Position numbers and translations under genes: made by a program. A stretch of 32,399 nt of DNA from JBHOQX01 sp042408595 (lineage in GTDB: Bacteria; Chloroflexota; Chloroflexia; Chloroflexales; Roseiflexaceae): positions 1 to 32,399 of the forward strand of contig JBHOQX010000095.1 of NCBI GenBank assembly GCA_042408595.1, in the 5' to 3' direction. Under the pieces are notes generated by a model. It was not told where the DNA came from. It saw only the letters and a program-made list of their open reading frames with translations, and made no database searches. This document shows positions 15,555 to 25,802 of this stretch, piece after piece (the first letter of the stretch is position 1; every line of letters starts with the position of its first letter).

Positions 15555-17345
15555 ATGGAGCCACGTCTCGAAATTGCTATTGGCGCGCCGGTGGCGTGCC
15601 GCGATGGACCGTGCGGCCAGGTGAGCCAGGTCGTCATGAACCCGCGCCAGCAACGTGTGCTCGCCCTGGCCGTGCGGGTCGGCTTCCCACCGCGCGCCGT
15701 CGTCGTCCCGATCGCCGCTGTGGCGGATGCCGATGACCGGCGCGTGCGCCTGCATCTGAGCCGCGATGACCTGGAGCGCCTGCCGCCTTTCGAGCCGGCG
15801 CGCTATGTGGCCCTGGCGGCCCATGGCGCGGGTGAAGCGCTGGCCGCCATCCACGGTGGGGCCGGCGACCCGTCCGATCAGGCCCTGGTGGCGGCCCATC
15901 AGGCGGCGACCGCCCGCATCGCCCATCAGGGCGAGGTGGCTGGCGAGGTGATCGCGCTGCGCCGTGGCCAGCCGGTCTGGGCGGCCGATGGGCGCGCCGG
16001 GCGCGTCGATCTGCTGCTGCTCGACACCGATGGGCAGGTGCGCCATTTTGTGGTGCGCAAGGGGCGCCTGCTCGCCCGCGATGTGATCGTGCCGGTCGAT
16101 TGGGTCAGCCGGATCGATGGGCGCGGGGTCTGGCTGGCGGTCGAGCGGGCCGCGCTGGAGCGCCTGCCGCCCTATCGCCCCGACGGCGCGATCCTCGCCG
16201 ACATCGATCAGGCGCTGTGGGATGATGAGATCGTTCGTGCGCTCGATTTCGAGACACTCGATGCCGTCGTGCGCGACGGCGTGGTGGTCCTGAGCGGCTA
16301 TGCCGCGACGCCGGTCAGTCGGGCGCGGGCCGAGCGCGCCGCCCGGCAGGTGGAGGGGGTACAGGGGGTTGTCAATCAGATCGTCACCGATGGCGAGGTC
16401 GCGAGCGCCGTCGCTCAGGCGCTGGCCCGCGATCCGCGCACGCAGGCGCTGCGCATCGCTGTCGCCGCGGAGCACGGCGTGGTGACGCTGCGCGGCGCGG
16501 CGCCGGATGCGGCGGCGCGCGCCGCCGCCGAAGCAGTGGCCGCCGGCGTGCCGCAGGTGCGCGCGGTCGTCAATGCGCTCCAGGCCCCTGGGGTGTCGCC
16601 AGCGGAGGATCAGCGCGTCCTGCAGCCGCGGGTCGGGCAGCCGGTCTATGCTGATGACATGCGCCTGGGGCAGGTCGAGCGGGTGATCATCAGCCCGCGG
16701 CACCGCCGGGTCACTGCGCTGATCGTGCATGGCGCGTTTCCCGATCCCGGCGATGCCGCACCCTCCGTGCCGCCGGACGCGATGCCAACCCGGGATCGGC
16801 ATGTGGTCATTCCGATCAGCGCCGTGCGCCATGTGACGCCCGGCGGTGTGCTGCTGCGCCTGGACGGGCTCGCCGCCGCGCGCTGCCCGGACGCCGACCC
16901 GGCTGCCGTCGTGGCCCCCGACGCGGGTTGGCAGCCGCCCTATCCCTACACCCACGCCGATGTCCTGCTGGACCTGGGTCATGCCGCGCTGCACGACGCC
17001 TGGGCGCCGGCCGAGAGCGGCCGGGCGCTCGCGCCGGAGCGCACCGCGGCAGGAGCCCCGAGCTGGCAAACGATCCGGCGCGGCATGCCGGTGCTGTGCC
17101 GCGATGGCCGTGCCGGCGCGGTCGAGTATCTCCGGGTCGATCCCGCCAGCGGCGCCGTTCGCCAGCTGGTGGTGCGCGCGGGCGGCCCGCTGGCGAAGGA
17201 CACGCTCATCCCGCTCGATTGGGTGCGGCATGTCGATCAGGCCGGCGTGTTCGTTGATGTTGGGCTCGAGCAACTGGCGGCCCTGCCCACTGCGCCGGAC
17301 GCCGGGCCGCCGGCAGATCAGAACCAACGTTCGCAGGAGCGATGA
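15555..17345 (+). CDS. PRC-barrel/BON multidomain protein (paralogue A)
   Basis: The 596-residue protein has a nearly symmetric design: PRC-barrel at about 3-68, PRC-barrel at 131-200, BON at 215-278, BON at 280-340, PRC-barrel at 355-445 and PRC-barrel at 501-575. PRC units show I-G-x-P-V-x-x-x-D-G-x-x-G-x-V and x-V-I-P-x-x-W-V; BON units show D-G-V-V-V-L-S-G-Y and G-V-x-x-V-x-N. There is no signal peptide or membrane segment. PRC barrels bind RNA-processing and photosynthetic complexes, and BON domains bind lipid-like surfaces; here the role is unknown. GAGGTGG precedes the ATG. The ECF sigma gene begins 40 bases after its stop. A paralogue follows grpE. Confidence 0.85.
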   Translation: MEPRLEIAIGAPVACRDGPCGQVSQVVMNPRQQRVLALAVRVGFPPRAVVVPIAAVADADDRRVRLHLSRDDLERLPPFEPARYVALAAHGAGEALAAIHGGAGDPSDQALVAAHQAATARIAHQGEVAGEVIALRRGQPVWAADGRAGRVDLLLLDTDGQVRHFVVRKGRLLARDVIVPVDWVSRIDGRGVWLAVERAALERLPPYRPDGAILADIDQALWDDEIVRALDFETLDAVVRDGVVVLSGYAATPVSRARAERAARQVEGVQGVVNQIVTDGEVASAVAQALARDPRTQALRIAVAAEHGVVTLRGAAPDAAARAAAEAVAAGVPQVRAVVNALQAPGVSPAEDQRVLQPRVGQPVYADDMRLGQVERVIISPRHRRVTALIVHGAFPDPGDAAPSVPPDAMPTRDRHVVIPISAVRHVTPGGVLLRLDGLAAARCPDADPAAVVAPDAGWQPPYPYTHADVLLDLGHAALHDAWAPAESGRALAPERTAAGAPSWQTIRRGMPVLCRDGRAGAVEYLRVDPASGAVRQLVVRAGGPLAKDTLIPLDWVRHVDQAGVFVDVGLEQLAALPTAPDAGPPADQNQRSQER

Positions 17346-17385
17346 ATTCGGCTGCCCTTGGTGGCGCCGCTATGCCGAGGATCCG

Positions 17386-18120
17386 ATGGAGACACGCAGA
17401 GAGATGGCTGGGACGGAAGCGCTCGCAGCGCTGCGCACGGGCGACCGGGCCGCTGTGGTCGCCGAACTGGAGCGCCAGCTCGACCCGCTCTATCGCTTCG
17501 TTGCGCGCGAGCTGCGCTATCAGGCGGCGCTGGGCAACCTTCAGCCCGGGGATGTGGCGCCGGAGGAGATCGTGGACGAGGTTGCGCTGCGCGCGCTGCG
17601 CCGTATGCCACGGATGCCGCAGCAGGCGACCATGCGGGGCTGGCTGCGCCTGCTGGCGCTGCGCGCGATCGAGGACCGTGTGCGCCAGACACGCCGCCAG
17701 CGCCGGCACGAGGCGGTCTCGCTTGAGGCGCCGCTCCCGCTCGGCCAGCGCGCCGATGTCTACTATCAGCCCGATGCCGCGCTGACCTGGGCCGATGTGC
17801 TGCCCGCGCCCGGCCCGTCGCCAGAGGAGGCGCTGCTGCTCAACGAGACGCGCGAGGAGCTGGAGCAGGCGCTGAACGAGCTGCCCCCGGACCAGCGCCT
17901 GGCCTTCGTCCTGCGGGCGATCGAGGGGCTGGGCTACGCCGAGATCGCGGCGATCACCCACCAGTCGCGTAGCGACGTGCGGCAGGCGTATCACGCCGCG
18001 CGCGAGGCGCTGCGCCAGCGCTTCGCCGGTCGCTTCTTTCCGGCGGGCGCCGCCAGCCCGGCGCCACCGGGCTCGCCCACCGCCCCCGACGACGGCCGAC
18101 CGCAGACCGTTGCTGATTGA
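17386..18120 (+). CDS. ECF-type RNA polymerase sigma factor
   Basis: The 244-residue protein has a sigma region 2 at about 31-100 (L-Y-R-F-V-A-R-E-L, A-P-E-E-I-V-D-E-V-A-L-R-A-L, and W-L-R-L-L-A-L-R-A-I-E-D) and a sigma region 4 at about 154-212 (L-N-E-L-P-P-D-Q-R-L-A-F-V-L-R, G-L-G-Y-A-E-I-A-A-I, then a recognition helix). Regions 1 and 3 are missing, as in ECF factors. A linker of about 45 residues and a Pro/Ala-rich tail are longer than usual. GAGG lies five bases before the ATG; an overlapping ATGA at 17342 is in another frame. The anti-sigma/baeRF gene follows, 108 bases on. Target promoters are unknown; dnaK and the PRC/BON genes are obvious candidates. Confidence 0.87.
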   Translation: METRREMAGTEALAALRTGDRAAVVAELERQLDPLYRFVARELRYQAALGNLQPGDVAPEEIVDEVALRALRRMPRMPQQATMRGWLRLLALRAIEDRVRQTRRQRRHEAVSLEAPLPLGQRADVYYQPDAALTWADVLPAPGPSPEEALLLNETREELEQALNELPPDQRLAFVLRAIEGLGYAEIAAITHQSRSDVRQAYHAAREALRQRFAGRFFPAGAASPAPPGSPTAPDDGRPQTVAD

Positions 18121-18228
18121 TAGTCGCGCGTGCGCTGGGTGGGCGGTGGGTGGCGCGCAGTGGCGGGATGCCCGCTCACCGCCGGGTCACTTGCCCGGGG
18201 CAGCACGCGTGCGATGCGAGGATCGCCT

Positions 18229-19617
18229 ATGATTGACGACCTGGTACTCCTGCGCTATCTCGACGGCGAGCTGGACGACCAGACCGCCGCGGCCGTGGCC
18301 GAGCGGCTGCGCCACGACCCGGCGCAGCGCCAGCGGCTGGCCGAGTTGCGCGCGATTGAGATGGCCTATGGCGCCGGCAGCGAGACGCTCCCGGAGGCGC
18401 GGCGGAATGCGCTGCTGGAGCGGCTGCGCCGCGAGCCGCCGGCCTCACCCTACGATCTCGTTCGCCGGGCCGACCTGGAAGCGCTGGCCGGCGTGCGTTG
18501 CGCGACCGCGCCGGTCTTCAGCCTGTATCTCGACCTGCGCCCGGAGCGCCGCGACCTCGAGCCGCCGCTGGCGCGCTGCAAGAGCCTGCTGCGCCAGGCC
18601 GAGCAGCGGATCGACCTGGAACACCGTCCGTCGGACTACCGGGCGCGCTGGGCCGAGGAAGCCGGCCGGCTGCAGGAGTGGCTGGCCGGGCAGCAGCCGC
18701 TGGAGGGCCGCGGCCTGGCGCTGCTGAGCTGCCAGGCGATCGGCCTCTGGCGCGCCTACCGGCTGCCGGTACCCGTGCGCGACCGCCTGGAGGCCGCCGA
18801 CCGGCCCTACCTGCGCCCGCTGGTGACCCTGTTGGACGAGTTCGAGCGCTACTTGGTCGTCCTGATCGATGCCGGGGGTGCCCGGCTGTTCGAGGTCGCG
18901 CTTGGCGCGATCGAGGAAGTTGATGCGCTGCTCGGCGTGGTGCCGCCGGCAACCGGCCACTTTGTCGAGAAGACGGGCCACCGGCATGAAGCCTATCTTC
19001 ACCGGCACGCCAGGCGGGTGGTCGAGCACGTGGAGCGGTTCTGGGCCGAGAATCGCTGCGACTGGCTGGTGATCGGCGGTGCCGCCGAGGCGCTGGGGGA
19101 GCTGCGCCCGCTGCTGCCGAAGGCGCTGCGCGAGCGGCTGGCCGGCGAGGTGCAACTCTCCCCGCAGGCCGAGCCCGGCCAGATCCTCGACCGGGTGCTG
19201 GCGATCGAGCGCGAGCGGGAACGGCAGATCGAGGCGCAGCGTGTCGATGAGCTGATCGCCGCTGCGCGCGGGGCCGGCGGTGGCGTGCTGGGGCTGGAGG
19301 CGACCCTGCTGGCGATCATGGAGCAGCGCGTCCGGCTGCTGATCGTCGATGAGGACTATGGGCAGCCCGGATGGGAGTGCCCCGGCTGCGGCTTCCTCTC
19401 CGCCGCGCCGATCGATGGCTGCCCGGTCTGCGGCCAGCAGCCGGAATCCCAACCCGATATCGTCGAGGCCGCCCTGGCGCGCACGATCGAGCAAAAGGGC
19501 GAGATCGAGGTCGTGCGCGGCCCCGCGGCGCGCCAGGCACTGGTGCAGCATGGCCGGATCGGCGCGCTGCTCCGTTATAGCTACGCCGCGCCCGCGCCGG
19601 ATGCCACGGCACGCTAA
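18229..19617 (+). CDS. Anti-sigma-like N-terminus fused to baeRF (eRF1-like) domain with zinc ribbon
   Basis: The 462-residue protein begins with an anti-sigma-type helical unit at 1-70 (L-L-R-Y-L-D-G-E-L-D-D-Q-T, then a D-P-A-Q-R-Q-R-L-A-E-L helix) that lacks the HxxxCxxC zinc site. Residues 90-375 resemble the bacterial archaeo-eukaryotic release factor (baeRF) families: V-F-S-L-Y-L-D-L-R at 96-104, Y-L-V-V-L-I-D-A-G-G-A-R-L-F at 208-221, H-R-H-A-R-R-V-V-E-H-V-E-R-F at 258-271, and D-W-L-V-I-G-G-A. A zinc ribbon (Cys 384, 387, 398, 401) follows. No membrane segment is present, so the anti-sigma would act in the cytoplasm. The loop expected to carry a GGQ-like glutamine reads T-G-H-R-H-E-A-Y. 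GAGG precedes the ATG. It follows the ECF sigma gene. Confidence 0.75.
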   Translation: MIDDLVLLRYLDGELDDQTAAAVAERLRHDPAQRQRLAELRAIEMAYGAGSETLPEARRNALLERLRREPPASPYDLVRRADLEALAGVRCATAPVFSLYLDLRPERRDLEPPLARCKSLLRQAEQRIDLEHRPSDYRARWAEEAGRLQEWLAGQQPLEGRGLALLSCQAIGLWRAYRLPVPVRDRLEAADRPYLRPLVTLLDEFERYLVVLIDAGGARLFEVALGAIEEVDALLGVVPPATGHFVEKTGHRHEAYLHRHARRVVEHVERFWAENRCDWLVIGGAAEALGELRPLLPKALRERLAGEVQLSPQAEPGQILDRVLAIERERERQIEAQRVDELIAAARGAGGGVLGLEATLLAIMEQRVRLLIVDEDYGQPGWECPGCGFLSAAPIDGCPVCGQQPESQPDIVEAALARTIEQKGEIEVVRGPAARQALVQHGRIGALLRYSYAAPAPDATAR

Positions 19618-19622
19618 TGCGG

Positions 19623-19641
19623 CGCTAACAGTTCGTTAGCG
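19623..19641. repeat. Inverted repeat between anti-sigma gene and dnaK
   Basis: CGCTAAC-AGTTC-GTTAGCG is a perfect 7-bp inverted repeat just after the anti-sigma stop codon and about 135 bases before dnaK. A CATAAT hexamer follows at 19652-19657 and could be a -10 box. The repeat could be a weak terminator or an operator. It does not match the CIRCE consensus. Confidence 0.4.
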
Positions 19642-19776
19642 TCTATCCAGCACAAAGGTGACATAATGAGCCACGAGGTGTATGCGGCGCGACGTCACCG
19701 TCGCTTGCGTCGGGCCTCGTTCGAGCCTGCTGTAGGCCGAATAGGTTCGATCCTGTCCGCGTAAGGAGGCGCTCCG

Positions 19777-21651
<1,875 letters not shown>

Positions 21652-21671
21652 TCTGAACCAAGCCTGACTGA

Positions 21672-21737
21672 CGGCGCCTGGCTGGGCGACCGGCGGCGGA
21701 TGGTGGGCGCCATTCGCCCGCGCTCCGCCAGGCGCCG
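21672..21737 (+). terminator. Long hairpin in the dnaK-grpE gap
   Basis: Arms 21672-21682 (CGGCGCCTGGC) and 21727-21737 are perfect 11-bp complements. The enclosed 44 bases contain a further short stem (GGGCG-CCATT-CGCCC). It lies 21 bases after the dnaK stop and could weaken read-through into grpE, keeping GrpE below DnaK, or stabilise the dnaK mRNA. Confidence 0.5.
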
Positions 21738-21809
21738 CGTGCTCAGGTGTGACGGGCGCAGGCGGGGCCGCCTCCCATGTGCAGCCCATCCTGCGTGCGT
21801 GAGGATGCC

Positions 21810-22400
21810 ATGAGTGCTGAGAACACCGGAGCTCCGCTGGAGCCGCCAACCACACTGGATGCATGCCGGGAGGCGCTTGTGCGGGCGCAGCAAGAGCAGG
21901 CCGCGCTGCAGGATAAATACCTGCGGGCGGCGGCGGCGCTCGACAACACCCGCAAGCAGGCGGAACGCGCTGCTGCGGCTCGCGCCTCTGCCCGGCTGCA
22001 GCAGCTCTACCGGCGACTGCTGGAGGTAGCCGACAACCTGGAGCGCGCCCTGAACTTCGCCGCCCCCGATGACGCCCTCGCGCCCGGCGTGCGGGCCACG
22101 CTCCGGCAGTTGCTCGATACCCTGGCCAGCGAAGGGGTGACGCCCATCCAGGTCGCGCCGGGGGCGCCGTTCGATCCGCATTTTCACGAGGCCGTCGAGA
22201 CGCGCATCGGCGATGTGCCGGTGATCACGGTCGCGGAGGTGCAGCAGCCAGGGTATCTGTTCGAGAGTCAGGTGCTGCGCCCGGCACGCGTCGTGGTCCT
22301 CCGCCCGGCGGTGGAGGGCCGTCCGCAGGATGGCGCAGGGGACGAGCATGCCAGAGCCACGACTGGAACTGAAGATCGGCGCGCCGGTGGACGCGGCTGA
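21810..22400 (+). CDS. grpE: Nucleotide exchange factor GrpE
   Basis: The 196-residue protein has the GrpE arrangement: a long N-terminal coiled helix (L-Q-D-K-Y-L-R-A-A-A-A-L-D-N-T-R-K-Q), a four-helix middle section (L-L-E-V-A-D-N-L-E-R-A-L) and a beta domain with F-D-P-x-F-H-E-A-V and P-G-Y-L-F-E-S-Q-V-L-R-P-A-R-V-V-V. It releases ADP from DnaK. GAGG lies five bases before the ATG. The conserved domain ends near residue 170; the remaining tail is low-complexity and its last 53 bases overlap the start of the next PRC/BON gene in another frame. Such overlap suggests coupled translation. Confidence 0.93.
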   Translation: MSAENTGAPLEPPTTLDACREALVRAQQEQAALQDKYLRAAAALDNTRKQAERAAAARASARLQQLYRRLLEVADNLERALNFAAPDDALAPGVRATLRQLLDTLASEGVTPIQVAPGAPFDPHFHEAVETRIGDVPVITVAEVQQPGYLFESQVLRPARVVVLRPAVEGRPQDGAGDEHARATTGTEDRRAGGRG

Positions 22401-24147
22401 TGGCCCGTTCGGCCGGCTGCACCAGGTGATTCTCAGTCCGGTCGAGTCCCGGGTGGTAGCGCTGATCGTGCGGCGCACACCCTGGCCGCCCCGCGAGGTT
22501 GTCGTGCCGGCCACGGAGATCGCCGAGGCGACCATGCAACGCGTGCGGCTGCGTGTGCCCCGGGCGGAGCTGGAGGGCCGAGCGGAGGTCGATCGCGCCG
22601 AGTATGTTGAACTGGCCCGGGACAGCCAGGGGTACGGTCCGCACGAGGCGCTGGTGGCGATCCACGGTGGCCTGGGCGACGCCAGCGCCCGGGCGCTGGT
22701 CGCCGCGCATCTGGGCGCGGAGGCGCGAATCGCCCACGAGGGCCGCCTGGCGGGCCAGGTCGTCGCCCTGCGCCGCGGGCAGCCGGTTTGGGCCGCCGAT
22801 GGGCGCGCCGGTCGCGTCGATCTCCTGCTCCTCGACGCGGCGGGCCAGGTCCGGCATTTTGTGATTCGCAAGGGGTTCGTGCTTGGCCGCGATGTGATCG
22901 TGCCGGTGGACTGGGTCAGCCGAATTGACGAGCGCGGCGTCTGGCTGGCGGTCGAGCACCGCGCGCTCGACCGGCTGCCGCCCTACCGCCCGGATAGCGA
23001 GATCGCCGCCGATGTGGATCGAGCGCTCGAACGCGACCCGGTTATCAGCGTCCTGGACTACGATCTGATCGAGGTGCAGGTGCAGGACGGTGTCGTCAGC
23101 CTGCGCGGACATGCGGCATCGCCGATCAGCAAGGCGCGAGCCGAATCGGCCGCGCGCGCCGTCCCTGGCGTGCAGCAGGTCGAGAATGGGATCGTGACCG
23201 ACGGCGAGTTGGTAGCAGCCATCGAGCAAGCGCTCGCGGGCGAGCCGGCGCTGCGCGCCCAGCCGATCACGGTGCAGGCCGAGCACGGCGTCGTGTATCT
23301 CTGCGGCTACGCGATGCGCCCGGAGCTGCGCGCCGCGGCTGAAGCGATCGCCGCCGGTGTGCCGCAGGTGCGCGCCGTCGTGAACGAGTTGCTCGCACCG
23401 GGCGTCGCCGGCGTGCAGGTGCTGCGGACGCTGGAGCTCGCCATCGGCCAGGCGGTCGAGGCGAGCGACATGCCCCTCGGCCTGCTCGAGCGTGTGGTTG
23501 TCAGCCCGCAGCGCCGCCGTGTGATGGCGCTGGTCGTCTCGGGCGCGCTGCCCGACCTGGCCCGCGCGACCCCGCAGATGCTCCCGGCGGAGATGCCGAA
23601 GCAGCCGCGGCGGGTGGTGATCACGGCGGACGCCGTGCGCTGCGCCACGCCGCAGGTCGCCCACCTGCGGATCAGCGGGCTGGATGCTGCCCGCTGCCCG
23701 GACTTCGACCCGGCCTGCTTTGTCGGGCCGGACGCCACATGGCCGGCTATTGGGCCGTTTCAACCGGCGGATATGCTGCTCGACATGGGATGCGCCGAGG
23801 CCGTCCGGCTGGACCTGCACCCCGCGGATGGCGGGCCGGCGGCGCTGCTGCGCGATAGCCCGGGCACCGTCACCTGGGCGCGGATCGAGCACGGCATGCC
23901 GGTCCACTGTCGTGCCGGCCTGGCCGGGGCGGTGGACCACGTGGCCGTGGATCGCGATATCGGGATAGTGCGCCGGGTCATCGTGGGCGCCGGGGCGCTG
24001 CTCTCGCGGGATGCATCGGTTCCGATCGACTGGGTGCGGAGCGTGGACGATCAGGGGGTGTTCGTAGACGCGGGCGCGGCGCAACTGGAGGCGCTGCTGT
24101 CTGCCGGCGCGCGGGTCGGTGACGTACGAGCCGGATCCAACCGATGA
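22348..24147 (+). CDS. PRC-barrel/BON multidomain protein (paralogue B)
   Basis: The 599-residue protein has the same PRC-PRC-BON-BON-PRC-PRC order as the protein at 15555-17345: PRC at about 4-70 and 138-205, BON at 221-285 and 287-350, PRC at 362-450 and 508-585. The second PRC unit is the most conserved between the two (G-Q-P-V-W-A-A-D-G-R-A-G-R-V, V-I-V-P-V-D-W-V-S-R-I-D). It has no signal peptide or membrane helix. It begins inside grpE and ends in an ATGA overlap with an upstream start of the HtrA gene. An alternative ATG at 22330 exists. The gene order suggests a link to chaperone and protease function; the biochemical role is unknown. Confidence 0.85.
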   Translation: MPEPRLELKIGAPVDAADGPFGRLHQVILSPVESRVVALIVRRTPWPPREVVVPATEIAEATMQRVRLRVPRAELEGRAEVDRAEYVELARDSQGYGPHEALVAIHGGLGDASARALVAAHLGAEARIAHEGRLAGQVVALRRGQPVWAADGRAGRVDLLLLDAAGQVRHFVIRKGFVLGRDVIVPVDWVSRIDERGVWLAVEHRALDRLPPYRPDSEIAADVDRALERDPVISVLDYDLIEVQVQDGVVSLRGHAASPISKARAESAARAVPGVQQVENGIVTDGELVAAIEQALAGEPALRAQPITVQAEHGVVYLCGYAMRPELRAAAEAIAAGVPQVRAVVNELLAPGVAGVQVLRTLELAIGQAVEASDMPLGLLERVVVSPQRRRVMALVVSGALPDLARATPQMLPAEMPKQPRRVVITADAVRCATPQVAHLRISGLDAARCPDFDPACFVGPDATWPAIGPFQPADMLLDMGCAEAVRLDLHPADGGPAALLRDSPGTVTWARIEHGMPVHCRAGLAGAVDHVAVDRDIGIVRRVIVGAGALLSRDASVPIDWVRSVDDQGVFVDAGAAQLEALLSAGARVGDVRAGSNR

Positions 24148-24176
24148 GCACTGCGTCGGGCGAAAGGAGCGCACTG

Positions 24177-25400
24177 ATGCCATCACTCTCGTTCCGCCGG
24201 TGGCGGGTCATCGTCGCACTGGTGGGTGCGGTGCTGCTCGGGGCCCTGGGCGGCGCAGCGCTGATGCGGGCGGCGCCGCCGGCCTGGTTCGCCATGGCGC
24301 GTCCCACGGCCTCATCGGTCGCGCCCGCGGCGTCGCCCACCCCCGCGGCCGCGCCAACCGCCGCTGCCGTGGCGCAGCCGGCCCCGTCCGATGAGCTTGA
24401 GGCGCAGATCGAGGCTGTCTACCAGCGGGCCGGGCCGGGGGTGGTCAACATCACGAGCCGGTCGGTGACCTATGACTTTTTTCTGAACCCGACGCCGCGC
24501 CAGGGAACTGGCTCCGGCTTCTTTTATGACCGCCAGGGCCACATCGTCACCAACTACCACGTCGTCGCCGATGCCGAGGAACTCCAGGTGACATTGGCCG
24601 ATGGGCGGACGCTACCGGCCACGATCATCGGCACGGACCCGTCGAACGATCTGGCGGTGATCCGGGTGGACCTGCCGCCGGAAGCCGTGCCGGTCGTGCC
24701 GATCGGCGACTCGACCCGGCTGCGGATCGGGCAGTTCGTCGTCGCCATCGGCAATCCGTTCGGCCTGGAGCGCACGCTGACGTTCGGCGTCGTCAGCTCG
24801 CTCGGGCGGGTGATCGAAAGCCCGAACGAGCGCTTCATCGGCGAGGTGATCCAGACCGATGCGCCGATCAACCCGGGTAACTCGGGCGGCCCGCTGCTCG
24901 ACCTGTCCGGCGCGGTCGTGGGGGTCAATTCGGCGATCCTCAGCCCAAGCGGGACGAACGCAGGGATCGGCTTCGCGATCTCGGCCCGCACGGTGCAGCG
25001 AGTGGTGCCGGCGCTGATCCGCGAGGGGCGCTACCCGCACCCCTCGCTCGGGGTCTCGGTTCTCGAGCTGACACCGCAGCGCGTGCCGATCCTGGAACGC
25101 GCCGGGATGCGCGTCCCGGTGGAACGCGGCCTGCTGGTGGTGGATCTCACGCCTGATGGGCCGGCGGCGCGGGCCGGCATCCGCGGTGCGGCGCGCGTGG
25201 TGCGCGTCGGCAATCTCAACGTCCCGGTCGGCGGCGACATTATCACGGCGATCAACGGCCGGCCGATCGCGACGCGCCAGGACCTGATCGTCTATCTGGA
25301 GACCGAGACCCGCGTCGGCGAGACGGTGCAGGTCGCCATCGTGCGCGATGGCCGCGCCCAGACTGTGGCCGTCACGCTCGGCGAACTGCGCGCTGGCTGA
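24177..25400 (+). CDS. HtrA/Deg-family serine protease with PDZ domain
   Basis: The 407-residue protein has an N-terminal membrane anchor or signal (about 9-30), a Pro/Ala/Thr linker (40-70), a trypsin-like domain with the triad H128 (T-N-Y-H-V-V), D158 (S-N-D-L-A-V-I) and S236 (G-N-S-G-G-P), and a single PDZ domain at about 290-400 (G-D-I-I-T-A-I-N-G-R-P-I). HtrA proteases degrade or refold misfolded envelope proteins under stress. AAAGGAG lies seven bases before the ATG at 24177, so the ATGA-overlapping ATG at 24144 is less favoured. It directly follows the PRC/BON gene and belongs to the same operon as grpE. Confidence 0.93.
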   Translation: MPSLSFRRWRVIVALVGAVLLGALGGAALMRAAPPAWFAMARPTASSVAPAASPTPAAAPTAAAVAQPAPSDELEAQIEAVYQRAGPGVVNITSRSVTYDFFLNPTPRQGTGSGFFYDRQGHIVTNYHVVADAEELQVTLADGRTLPATIIGTDPSNDLAVIRVDLPPEAVPVVPIGDSTRLRIGQFVVAIGNPFGLERTLTFGVVSSLGRVIESPNERFIGEVIQTDAPINPGNSGGPLLDLSGAVVGVNSAILSPSGTNAGIGFAISARTVQRVVPALIREGRYPHPSLGVSVLELTPQRVPILERAGMRVPVERGLLVVDLTPDGPAARAGIRGAARVVRVGNLNVPVGGDIITAINGRPIATRQDLIVYLETETRVGETVQVAIVRDGRAQTVAVTLGELRAG

Positions 25401-25503
25401 CGGCGGCGGGCATGCCGGTCGCCGCCGCGGTTGTGGGGCGCACGGTGCGGCGCGCGGCGGCGACCTGAAAAGGATACAGTCGTGGAACACAGGAGTGATA
25501 CCT

Positions 25504-25761
25504 ATGAGTGTGCGCTACGTCGACCTACGGCCGCTCGATTACCTGACGGCCGAGTTGTCCGCCCTGTGGTGGTTCTACCTGTCGCAAGGGTTAGCCCTGA
25601 TCCTGCTCGGCATCGCCGTCATCATCTGGCCGCAGTTGCTGGCGGTATTAGCGGCGGCGTTCTTTATCGCGATTGGGGCAGTCCTCATCATGCTTGGTTG
25701 GCGCATCAGGCGTGTCAAGCGCAGTTATGAGCAGTTCAAGCACTCGTTGCTTGAAAGTTGA
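25504..25761 (+). CDS. Small two-helix membrane protein
   Basis: The 85-residue protein has two adjacent hydrophobic helices (about 27-46 and 48-65), with the G-L-A-L-I-L-L-G-I-A-V-I-I-W-P pattern, and a positively charged C-terminal helix (W-R-I-R-R-V-K-R). The helix pair resembles one repeat of the HdeD/DUF308 membrane family, though much shorter than full HdeD. AGGAG lies eight bases before the ATG; a longer frame from 25348 overlaps the HtrA gene. Function is not assigned. Its place between HtrA and a hibernation-type factor suggests a stress role. Confidence 0.65.
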   Translation: MSVRYVDLRPLDYLTAELSALWWFYLSQGLALILLGIAVIIWPQLLAVLAAAFFIAIGAVLIMLGWRIRRVKRSYEQFKHSLLES

Positions 25762-25802
25762 GCGGACGGGTATATGTGTGGCCAGGATGTGAAGGTGCAA
25801 CC

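Noticed and set aside
15441..17327. Long minus-strand frame (628 codons) opposite PRC/BON paralogue A
   Set aside because: Its His/Arg/Asp-rich composition is typical of the mirror frame of a GC-rich gene. The plus frame has clear PRC and BON motifs.
17342..17785. ATGA-overlapping frame after PRC/BON paralogue A
   Set aside because: It translates to an Arg/Ser/Cys-rich mirror frame; the sigma factor in the other frame starts at 17386 with its own binding site.
19623..19641. Possible CIRCE element before dnaK
   Set aside because: The arms are 7 bases with a 5-base gap and do not fit the TTAGCACTC-N9-GAGTGCTAA consensus. It is listed only as an inverted repeat.
22225..24186. Long minus-strand frame (653 codons) opposite PRC/BON paralogue B
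   Set aside because: Same antisense effect; the plus frame carries conserved domains shared with paralogue A.
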